DNA from: Porphyromonadaceae bacterium
GTDB taxonomy: Bacteria > Bacteroidota > Bacteroidia > Bacteroidales > Tannerellaceae
Direction of reading: 5' to 3'
Length of the DNA: 5,710 bases
Assembly (NCBI GenBank): GCA_003517945.1
Contig: DOZP01000304.1
Span: forward strand, 11,747 to 17,456
The position numbers were made by a program, and so were the translations under genes. Positions 1 through 5,710 of the stretch are shown piece by piece. The stretch's first letter is position 1. Each line of letters starts with the position of its first letter. The notes beneath the pieces are model-generated. The model saw only the letters and a program-made list of their open reading frames with translations, was not told where the DNA came from and did not search any database.

Positions 1-1779
1 CTTGCCGAAAAAATGGACAGTTTGTACATTGTTGCCGACCTTTATAACTGTCTTGGCGTAGCATACGACTACGCCAGCAAAGTGGATTCCGCCATGCTGT
101 ATTTTGAGAAAGCCCTCGAAACCGTTACGCGGATGGAAGAAGAAAATATCGAACAACACGCACGAATAGCTAAAATCAAAGGATTCATCTACGGCAGTAT
201 CGCCAACGTACATAGCATACAGAGAAAAACAAATGAAGCGTTTGAATATTATTTCATGGCATTGAAACTGTTTGAACAATACCAGATTAGCTATGAAATA
301 GCCAATATTTTCGGAAACATTGGAGTCACCTACTATGACATCCACAACTACGAACAGGCGGAACTATATCTGCAGAAGAAAGAAAAAATCTGCCGCGATA
401 ACGGTTACGAAACCAATCTGGCCAATGCTTTGACAGGATTAAGTATTGTTTACCAATTTAAAAAAGACTATACCAACGCCCGGATGGCCGCCGAAGAAGC
501 GATTCTTATTCTTGAAAAATACGACACGAATCCTGCTGATATGTTAGTTTGCCACATGTGTTTGTCTGAAGTTTATCTGCATGGTCACGGTAACGATGTC
601 AAAGCAATGGAATATGCTGCAATCGCTCTGAAAGAAGCTGAAGAAATGAAAATACCACTCGAAATCTGCCGCGTATTGATGCAGCAATCATATATTTATC
701 TGTTTCGCAAAAATTACGCTGCGGCCGAAAAAAGTGCGCTCCAAGCCTTGCAAATCGACTCCATCCACTTAGCAACCAATCAGGATTTATATGAATGTAT
801 TGTAAAAGCAAATATCGGTTTGGGAAATACGGATAAAGCCTACGCATATTTCGATCGTTTCAAACAATCACAGATAGCTTACGCTAACGAAAACTTTCAG
901 AAACAATTAACAGAAATGGAAGTAAAATACGAAACCGGGAAAAAGGAACTACGCATAACGACACTGGAAGATATTTCCCGCCGGCGCTTGTGGCTTTTGT
1001 TGTCCGGCGGCGTTATTTTTTTATTAGGTTTGGCGACACTGTTTTTGCTATGGCGCTGGACGGTTCAGAAAAAACGCTTCGCCGAAAAACAACAGCAGTT
1101 GGCAGATCGCCAAATCAAACAGTTGGAACAGGAAAAACAATTAGTTGCCACGCAAGCGATTCTTGACGGCGAAGTACAAGAGCGTACCCGACTTGCCCGT
1201 GACCTGCACGACGGCCTCGGCAGTATATTGGCGGCAGCCAAATATAATTTTGCCGATATAAAGAAAACATCCGAACAGAAACCCGCAGACATGGAACGTT
1301 TTGACAGAGCAATGTGCCTGCTTGACGATTCAATGCGGGAAATGCGTCACATCGCTCATCATTTAATGCCCGAATCACTCAGTAGATTCGGGCTAAAACA
1401 GTCTATATCGGACTTTTGCGACAATATCCCATGTGTAAATTTTTCCTATTACGGCGATGACAATCGCCTGGATCCAAAGCAGGAAGTAATGATTTACCAT
1501 ATTACGCACGAATTGGTAAACAATGCGCTGAAACATGCAAAAGCATTGCATATTCTTGTGCAAATCGTCCGCGATGTCGACCATATATTCCTCACCATTC
1601 AAGACGATGGTTGCGGCTTCGAAACCAACCGGCAAACGGAAGGCATGGGGTTGAAAAATATCCATAATCGTATTATCGCCTACAACGGAAATGTTGATAT
1701 TCATTCGGTTGTCGGTGAAGGAACGGAAGTGAATGTGAAGTTGAAAGTTATTCCGATATCGCCGTCCCCGAATCCATAG
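1..1779 (+). CDS. TPR-containing sensor histidine kinase (NarL/HisKA_3 type), 5' end outside the window
   Basis: This is a membrane sensor kinase that should autophosphorylate on histidine and pass the phosphate to the response regulator downstream. The frame is open to base 1 (codons L-A-E-K before the ATG at 13), and that ATG falls inside a TPR helix, so the true start and any signal peptide lie upstream. Numbering from the ATG at 13, about six TPR-like helix pairs span residues 11-250. A charged linker with K305-Y306-E307 leads to one membrane helix (about 326-347), then a coiled coil (about 350-395). The HisKA_3 H-box is RLARDLHDGLG with His399 as phosphoacceptor. The HATPase_c domain shows an N-box (HELVNNALKHA, E500/N504), a G1 box (DDGCGF, 531-536), a G2 box (GMGLKNI, 544-550) and a final GEGTEV. 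All catalytic motifs are intact. The TPR part is probably periplasmic and the kinase cytoplasmic. The ligand is unknown. Confidence 0.93.
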   Translation, partial: LAEKMDSLYIVADLYNCLGVAYDYASKVDSAMLYFEKALETVTRMEEENIEQHARIAKIKGFIYGSIANVHSIQRKTNEAFEYYFMALKLFEQYQISYEIANIFGNIGVTYYDIHNYEQAELYLQKKEKICRDNGYETNLANALTGLSIVYQFKKDYTNARMAAEEAILILEKYDTNPADMLVCHMCLSEVYLHGHGNDVKAMEYAAIALKEAEEMKIPLEICRVLMQQSYIYLFRKNYAAAEKSALQALQIDSIHLATNQDLYECIVKANIGLGNTDKAYAYFDRFKQSQIAYANENFQKQLTEMEVKYETGKKELRITTLEDISRRRLWLLLSGGVIFLLGLATLFLLWRWTVQKKRFAEKQQQLADRQIKQLEQEKQLVATQAILDGEVQERTRLARDLHDGLGSILAAAKYNFADIKKTSEQKPADMERFDRAMCLLDDSMREMRHIAHHLMPESLSRFGLKQSISDFCDNIPCVNFSYYGDDNRLDPKQEVMIYHITHELVNNALKHAKALHILVQIVRDVDHIFLTIQDDGCGFETNRQTEGMGLKNIHNRIIAYNGNVDIHSVVGEGTEVNVKLKVIPISPSPNP

Positions 1780-1848
1780 TCTCGAATATTACTTTTATTG
1801 CCTGATACGGAAGAGATTGTGTACATATAAAATCCATTTCCTTTAACT

Positions 1849-1878
1849 TTTGATTTCCAAGAAAAAAAGCTATATTTG
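1849..1878 (+). promoter_or_regulatory. Bacteroides-type promoter for the response regulator gene
   Basis: TTTG at 1849-1852 (-33 element) and TATATTTG at 1871-1878 (-7 element, an exact match to TAnnTTTG) are separated by 18 bases, which is close to but slightly shorter than the usual spacing. This is the housekeeping sigma consensus known from Bacteroides. Transcription would start near 1882-1886, about 30 bases before the ATG at 1916. The site lies in the gap after the kinase stop, so the regulator could be expressed separately from the kinase. It also argues against a TTG start at 1850, which falls within the -33 element. No transcript data are available here. Confidence 0.6.
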
Positions 1879-1915
1879 CTTGGTCAAACATTACAGAAAA
1901 CCTCGCAAGACAATC

Positions 1916-2569
1916 ATGGAAACAAAAAAAGCTCCGTCTTCCACATCCGGTTTTCAATTCATCCGTGCAATGATAGTAGACGATCACAAAATCATTGTCG
2001 ATGGATTGGAACGACTGATTAATGAATCCGGCGACATTCGCGTTTCCGGCAAAGCGTATACGGTGGCCGGATGTTTGGAATCGCTGAAAGATCATCAACC
2101 CGATGTGTTGCTGCTTGATATCAGTATGCCCGACGGTAATGGCATTGACCTGTGCCCGAGGATAAAAGAAAAATACCCTCAGGTGAAAGTTCTGATGTTG
2201 ACAAGTTACAACGAATTTGTTACTATTACCCGCGCTTTAGACGCAGGTGCAGATGGCTACATTTTGAAGAACGCAGAAATGGATGAACTGATTGAAGGCA
2301 TCCGTACGGTTATATCCGGTAAACGCTTCATATGCGGAGATACGGATGCGCAACTCAAAAAAAATGAAAATAACCTGATAGAACTTACCCGCCGCGAAAC
2401 GGAATTGCTGCATCTGATTGCCGAAGGACTTACGCTGTCACAATTAGCCGACAAGATGTGTCTGGGTATCAATACCATTCGCGATTACCGCCAGAAATTG
2501 AATATTAAACTTGATGCACACAATAGTATACAATTATTACAAAACGCAAGAGCGTTAAAACTGTTGTAA
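1916..2569 (+). CDS. NarL/LuxR-family response regulator, partner of the upstream kinase
   Basis: This is a cytoplasmic two-component response regulator of 217 residues, a usual length for the NarL/FixJ family. The receiver domain (about 16-133) has the acidic pair D22/D23 (VDDH), phosphoacceptor D68 (LLLDISMPDGNG), T96 and the conserved K118. The C-terminal LuxR/GerE helix-turn-helix (about 154-217) begins LTRRETELLHLIAEG and has its recognition helix near 184-198. Phosphorylation by the kinase at 1-1779 should control DNA binding. The gene starts 136 bases after the kinase stop. I chose the ATG at 1916: an in-frame TTG at 1850 lies inside the promoter, and the 22 residues it would add look unrelated to a receiver domain. 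No Shine-Dalgarno sequence precedes the ATG, as is common in Bacteroidota. A short polar stretch of about 15 residues precedes the receiver; a start at M19 is possible but less likely. The target genes are not in the window. Confidence 0.93.
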   Translation: METKKAPSSTSGFQFIRAMIVDDHKIIVDGLERLINESGDIRVSGKAYTVAGCLESLKDHQPDVLLLDISMPDGNGIDLCPRIKEKYPQVKVLMLTSYNEFVTITRALDAGADGYILKNAEMDELIEGIRTVISGKRFICGDTDAQLKKNENNLIELTRRETELLHLIAEGLTLSQLADKMCLGINTIRDYRQKLNIKLDAHNSIQLLQNARALKLL

Positions 2570-2626
2570 TATCCGAAATATAGCTATTTCTCCATACCCG
2601 CCTCGTTAAACCCGGTCACTAAACAT

Positions 2627-2663
2627 AAGAGACTGTCCGGTCGGACAGCCTCTTGCTCTTTTT
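2627..2663 (+). terminator. Rho-independent terminator of the kinase/regulator group
   Basis: A 12-pair stem with one A-C mismatch pairs 2627-2638 with 2643-2654 (left arm AAGAGACTGTCC) around a GGTC loop. It is followed by GCTC and five T residues at 2659-2663. It lies 57 bases after the response regulator stop. On the minus strand the same stem is followed only by TTATGTTTAG, so it should act mainly on plus-strand transcripts, although it could also weakly stop read-through from the opposing TetR-like gene. Confidence 0.85.
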
Positions 2664-2680
2664 AATTACGTAATAACATT

Positions 2681-2705
2681 GTACTATATCATAACCACAT
2701 AGTAC
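2681..2705 (-). repeat. Inverted repeat just behind the TetR-like gene; possible weak hairpin
   Basis: On the minus strand GTACTATGT pairs with ATATAGTAC: nine pairs including one G-T wobble, seven of them a perfect run, around a 7-base loop. It begins 9 bases after the stop codon of the TetR-like gene ending at 2714. No T-run follows on the minus strand, so it is not a convincing intrinsic terminator. It may protect the 3' end of the message or be an operator. A separate perfect 10-bp palindrome, ATTACGTAAT, lies at 2665-2674 between this repeat and the plus-strand terminator. Confidence 0.45.
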
Positions 2706-2713
2706 GCCTCATA

Positions 2714-3454
2714 TTATAAGCCCTTGATCTCTTCTTCAGTAAGACCGGTAATATCCGTTATTTTTTCAATACTATCACCATATTTCAACAACTTTCCGGC
2801 GATTTCCTTTTCTTTCGTCTTAGCCGCTTTCTCAAAAACAAGATCCGATATCTGATTAACACCTTCAAGCAGCTTGAAATTGCCAATATGACCTTTCAGA
2901 TCAATACCGCAGAAAGCAGACTTTCTTTTGTATGCCGATATATAATAGATCGCCGCAAGCAGGATCGCGGTTATCAGGCGTATATCATACGGCGAATCTT
3001 TGAACATTTCCGCATAGCGTTCCGTCAATACATTGATGGCATCTTCCTGGTCTTTCGCCAGTGAGTCAAGAAAATCCGAATCTTCCGTTATCTGCCATGC
3101 AAGAATCTGCTGAATGGCTTTCTTTTTCCAGATGATATCCAGTACGGATTCGATTGTCTCCTGATAAGAGTCTTTGGTTGCATCACCGTTTTTACCTTCC
3201 GTGAAAAGCTCCAGCCAATAATCATAGCGGCTGAGAAACTGTTCGATGATGTCATTCACGTCCCTGAAGCGCTTGTTAATCGTTATCGGATTGATCCTTG
3301 AATATTCGGAAATCAGATTAAAGGAAAGATTTGTAAACCCTTTTTCCTTCACGATCTGAAGAACCGCATCAAAAATACTTTTCTTAATCTCTACATTAGT
3401 CCTTCTGTTGCGCTTTTCTTTACTGGCAGCAGTTTCTAATTCTACATTATTCAT
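2714..3454 (-). CDS. Atypical TetR/AcrR-like transcriptional regulator with an extra C-terminal helical tail
   Basis: This is a probable cytoplasmic one-component DNA-binding regulator of 246 residues, longer than the usual TetR size of about 190-210. A basic leader (KEKRNRR, 12-18) precedes a TetR_N-like three-helix domain (about 20-70). There, IFDAVLQIVKEKGFTNLSF matches helix 1 and the turn, and NPITINKRF sits where the recognition helix is expected, lacking the usual tyrosine (Y-x-x-F pattern). Residues 71-213 are mostly helical and fit a ligand/dimer domain, with a hydrophobic helix around 158-175. The last 30 or so residues (LLKYGDSIEKITDITGLTEEEI) resemble the mini-helix-turn-helix tail of Rpn/PD-(D/E)XK transposase-like proteins. 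A strong AAAGGAG precedes the ATG, which fixes the start. It lies 26 bases after the TPR-LuxR gene and is probably in the same transcript. The ligand and operator are unknown. TetR membership rests on the N-terminal pattern and is fairly, not fully, certain. Confidence 0.8.
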   Translation of the reverse strand: MNNVELETAASKEKRNRRTNVEIKKSIFDAVLQIVKEKGFTNLSFNLISEYSRINPITINKRFRDVNDIIEQFLSRYDYWLELFTEGKNGDATKDSYQETIESVLDIIWKKKAIQQILAWQITEDSDFLDSLAKDQEDAINVLTERYAEMFKDSPYDIRLITAILLAAIYYISAYKRKSAFCGIDLKGHIGNFKLLEGVNQISDLVFEKAAKTKEKEIAGKLLKYGDSIEKITDITGLTEEEIKGL

Positions 3455-3459
3455 AACGT

Positions 3460-3466
3460 CTCCTTT
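3460..3466 (-). promoter_or_regulatory. Strong Shine-Dalgarno sequence of the TetR-like gene
   Basis: On the minus strand AAAGGAG is followed by a 5-base spacer (ACGTT) and the ATG at 3454. It is the only clear Shine-Dalgarno site in the window; the response regulator and TPR-LuxR starts have none or a weak AAAGA. It supports the chosen start and suggests independent translation initiation for this second gene of the presumed operon. Confidence 0.7.
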
Positions 3467-3480
3467 CTTATTGTTATTAT

Positions 3481-5154
3481 TTATAATTTATTTAAAAATT
3501 CGGTAAATTCCGTCATGGAATTAAACCCTGACTTTTTCCTTATTTTACATTTCATCGTATCCGCAGACTCACGGCTATATCCCAAAATATAAGCAATTTC
3601 ATTTGTCTTAAAACCGGCTTTCGTCAGATAACACATCTGCTGTTCTTTTTCCGTTAAATTAGGATATTGCCCATCAAAAGTTTTCCTGAAACCGGGATAT
3701 AATTCATCTATCAGCTTATACAGATTCTGCCAGTCTAACGCATTCTGCAAATCCCGGTTAAAAAGATCATCGTATTCTGAAATAACCTTTTTTCCCTTAT
3801 TCGAATCGGTAGCATGTATATATGCAATTTTCTTCGTCAGTTCAAGTTCGCCGATCACTCTATTCCGCAAACGTTCATTTGACTTATGGGAATCCGACAA
3901 CAAGTTGTTTAATGCTTCTATACGGCCTTCCGCATCGCGTTTCTTCTTCTTACTATTTTTATAAAGTACAATTGATATAACAACGATAATCAAAGCCAGC
4001 AACGTACTAAATACAAACCAGATCTGAAATCGCTGTTTTTTAATCACCGTTTGATGATAAAGATTCTCAACTTTTGTCTTATCATACTTATTCTGGATTT
4101 CCAATATTGATTTTTCACTATTCTCATCATATATCTGACGTAAATACTCCTGCGATATTTTATAATGATCTAATGCTGTTTTATAATCTTCTTTCTTCTC
4201 AAATACATTATACAACAACTTATTATAATAGTATAAATCACGATTATTATTATTTACAACCGGAAATATCGAATTTAAATAATATAATGCGGAATCAGGC
4301 GCGTTTGTTGCAATATACAGACTAATAAGATTATTATAGTTATTAAAAAGAACCTCATTATTTTTATCTAACGCAAATGATTCATCGATGTATTTTTTGG
4401 CATTGTCATAGTCGCCAATAACACTATAAGCTATAGATATATTATTCAAACAAACGGTAATCTGCATCGTATCCTTTTCCTGCATGGCATATTCCAAAGC
4501 CTCATTATATACTGCAAAAGCTTTTTCCGATTGGGAAGGATCCATTCGAAGATAAATATTACCAATATGATTTAAAACATTATTTTCCTGCTTTCTATTA
4601 TTTATTTTGGAAAAATATTCTTTTGACAAAAGATAATATTTCAGACACTTTTCATAATTAAGTTGCTTTTCAAAAATAGCTCCGATATCATAATTGATTA
4701 AAGCTAATAAATAATCATTATCCTTTTTATTGGCCAATTCTTCCGCTATCAGATATTCATTGATGGCATCTGTATAATCTTCATTACTTCTTCGATAAAT
4801 TCTGCCGCTGTAAAACCGCGCTATCGCCGTATTATACTCATCATTCACACTTGTAAAATATGCTGCAGCCTCCCTGATAATTATTATATCTTTCGATATA
4901 TCCTTATTACTTTTATCTTTCGCCTGAACCAGCAACAATACATATTTATAATACAAAGGCCTATCCAGAGTTTCCGGATATTCAATCGCTTCCAAAAGCG
5001 TTAACGCACTATCCGGATGGCTATTCATCAATTGCTCAACCACTTCAAAGGTCTTTTCCGCCTGCCGGGAATCAGTAGTACATGAAAAATACATGATAAC
5101 AATACCAATCATTATTATCATTATAATAACTCGCTCTACTACTTTATGACTCAT
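3481..5154 (-). CDS. Membrane-anchored TPR protein with C-terminal LuxR-like helix-turn-helix (one-component regulator)
   Basis: This is a predicted membrane-bound transcription regulator of 557 residues, of a type frequent in Bacteroidota. Residues 1-25 form a signal/anchor segment: a charged start (MSHKVVER), a hydrophobic core and YFSC with Cys25, a possible lipobox. Residues 28-330 hold several TPR-like pairs, beginning with HPDSALTLLEAIE and including NNISIAYSVIGDYDNAKKY. A linker with K356-Y357-D358 leads to a membrane helix at about 379-398, then a KKKKR stop-transfer segment and a coiled-coil stretch. The C-terminal domain (about 499-557; LTEKEQQMC, TNEIAYILGYS, TMKCKIRKKSG) is a LuxR/GerE-like helix-turn-helix, presumably cytoplasmic. 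I chose the ATG at 5154 because it puts the charged region directly before the hydrophobic core; the in-frame ATGs at 5175 and 5211 add residues unlike a signal peptide. The centre of the gene is strikingly AT-rich. Signal and targets are unknown. Confidence 0.85.
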   Translation of the reverse strand: MSHKVVERVIIMIIMIGIVIMYFSCTTDSRQAEKTFEVVEQLMNSHPDSALTLLEAIEYPETLDRPLYYKYVLLLVQAKDKSNKDISKDIIIIREAAAYFTSVNDEYNTAIARFYSGRIYRRSNEDYTDAINEYLIAEELANKKDNDYLLALINYDIGAIFEKQLNYEKCLKYYLLSKEYFSKINNRKQENNVLNHIGNIYLRMDPSQSEKAFAVYNEALEYAMQEKDTMQITVCLNNISIAYSVIGDYDNAKKYIDESFALDKNNEVLFNNYNNLISLYIATNAPDSALYYLNSIFPVVNNNNRDLYYYNKLLYNVFEKKEDYKTALDHYKISQEYLRQIYDENSEKSILEIQNKYDKTKVENLYHQTVIKKQRFQIWFVFSTLLALIIVVISIVLYKNSKKKKRDAEGRIEALNNLLSDSHKSNERLRNRVIGELELTKKIAYIHATDSNKGKKVISEYDDLFNRDLQNALDWQNLYKLIDELYPGFRKTFDGQYPNLTEKEQQMCYLTKAGFKTNEIAYILGYSRESADTMKCKIRKKSGFNSMTEFTEFLNKL

Positions 5155-5266
5155 TTCTTTACAGCGTAAAAACATTATCAAACCCACATTAATAGGAATA
5201 TTTTCGAACAAAATAACAAATACGCAACCGATCTAACAACAAAACAGACTGAATCTAAAACAAAAA

Positions 5267-5710
5267 TTATTTTCTGATTGATTGATAAACAGCATGAAAA
5301 GCGGCAGCTAATTTCTCCGTATCTATCCCATCCGCAAGTATGATACCATTATACGAAAAGCCGGAATATAACTTGTGAAAGACATTCGCATATATATCAG
5401 CGTCTCCTGCGATTTCTCCCGACACAATAGCAGAGCTTACGACCTCTTTCCAGATCGTCATTTCCTTTTCCTCCTTTTCAATCGTTATCTTTATATATTC
5501 CGGATAATAATAAATTGCCTGGTTAGCTATATTAGTGTACGCGAAATCAGCGTTCTTCACTCCCAGAGAATTCATTTGTTCCTTGTTTTGTTTTACCTGC
5601 TCAATAAAGCTATCAATAAAGGATGACAAGGTCGTTCTGTCACAATTCAGAATCATATCCTGATTAAAGATATATTTATCCAGCACTTTCTTAAACAAGT
5701 GTTCCTTGTT
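5267..5710 (-). CDS. TetR/AcrR-family transcriptional regulator, C-terminal part (5' end outside the window)
   Basis: The open frame runs to the right edge, giving 147 residues, so the start and most of the DNA-binding domain are missing. The first visible residues, NKEHLFKKVLDKYI, match the end of a TetR_N domain, where the recognition helix is normally followed by a (S/N)KE-x-LF motif. The remainder is the ligand-binding/dimerisation domain. Its segment WKEVVSSAIVSGEIAGDADIY, followed about 15 residues later by GIILADGIDTEKL, resembles the C-terminal half of AcrR/TetR regulators that often control efflux or stress genes; no such target gene is visible here. An in-frame TTG at 5698 is not a credible start because it falls inside the conserved motif. 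The stop is followed by a 112-base gap before the TPR-LuxR gene on the same strand, with no clear terminator, so read-through is possible. Confidence 0.82.
   Translation of the reverse strand, partial: NKEHLFKKVLDKYIFNQDMILNCDRTTLSSFIDSFIEQVKQNKEQMNSLGVKNADFAYTNIANQAIYYYPEYIKITIEKEEKEMTIWKEVVSSAIVSGEIAGDADIYANVFHKLYSGFSYNGIILADGIDTEKLAAAFHAVYQSIRK

Noticed and set aside
1393..1704. Open frame of 103 residues on the minus strand inside the kinase gene
   Set aside because: It lies fully antisense to the conserved HATPase_c domain and has no recognisable motif; it is a shadow of the real gene, as are similar short frames at 599-847 and 1065-1378.
1850..1915. A longer response regulator starting with TTG at 1850 (22 extra residues)
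   Set aside because: The TTG lies within the -33 promoter element and the added residues do not resemble a receiver domain; the ATG at 1916 gives the normal family length.
2665..2674. Perfect palindrome ATTACGTAAT as a regulator binding site
   Set aside because: It lies in a convergent gap between gene ends, not near any gene start, and a 10-bp AT-rich palindrome is easily found by chance.
4074..4325. Open frame of 83 residues on the plus strand opposite the TPR-LuxR gene
   Set aside because: It is antisense to clear TPR coding sequence, low in complexity and without family features.
5155..5211. Earlier starts of the TPR-LuxR protein at 5211 or 5175
   Set aside because: The extra residues put a second, unlike hydrophobic stretch before the charged MSHKVVER segment and weaken the signal-peptide pattern; the start at 5154 fits better, although no strong ribosome site supports any of the three.
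5155..5266. Possible promoter or operator before the TPR-LuxR gene: TTATTTTG on the minus strand (5216-5209), one mismatch to TAnnTTTG, overlapping an inverted repeat TATTTT-5-AAAATA (5199-5215)
   Set aside because: The region is very AT-rich, the -7 match is imperfect and no well-spaced TTTG precedes it, so chance occurrence is likely.
1..5710. Insertion sequences, CRISPR arrays, tRNA or rRNA genes, phage or defence genes
   Set aside because: No terminal inverted repeats, transposase frame, regularly spaced repeats, cloverleaf or rRNA-like sequence was seen; almost all of the window is explained by five regulatory genes.

Overview
The window carries two convergent groups of regulatory and sensory genes and no metabolic, structural or transport gene. 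The organism is most likely a member of the Bacteroidota, probably Bacteroidales. Three things point there. Two different sensors have the lineage-typical design of a tetratricopeptide-repeat (TPR) domain joined through one membrane helix to a cytoplasmic output domain. A promoter matching the Bacteroides-type TTTG / TAnnTTTG consensus lies before the response regulator. Most start codons lack a Shine-Dalgarno sequence. Genus and species cannot be read from this sequence.

Plus strand, 1-2663: a TPR histidine kinase cut by the left edge (1-1779), a 136-base gap holding a promoter (1849-1878), a NarL/LuxR-type response regulator (start 1916, stop 2569), and an intrinsic terminator (2627-2663). 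The kinase and regulator form an evident two-component pair, although the regulator appears to have a promoter of its own.

Minus strand, read from right to left: the C-terminal part of a TetR/AcrR-type repressor cut by the right edge (5710-5267), a membrane-anchored TPR protein with a C-terminal LuxR-like helix-turn-helix (5154-3481), and 26 bases further on a second, atypical TetR-like regulator (3454-2714) with a strong Shine-Dalgarno sequence. The last two are probably co-transcribed. The convergent gap 2570-2713 holds the plus-strand terminator, a 10-bp palindrome and a second, weaker hairpin just behind the minus-strand stop.

Working together (inference): the kinase and the TPR-LuxR protein look like two versions of one sensing plan, with an extracytoplasmic TPR domain, a similar linker carrying a KY[E/D] motif, and one membrane helix. 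One ends in a phosphorelay and the other in a direct DNA-binding domain. The target genes are not in the window. The most unusual item is the short C-terminal tail of the TetR-like protein at 2714-3454, which resembles the tail of Rpn/PD-(D/E)XK transposase-like proteins.
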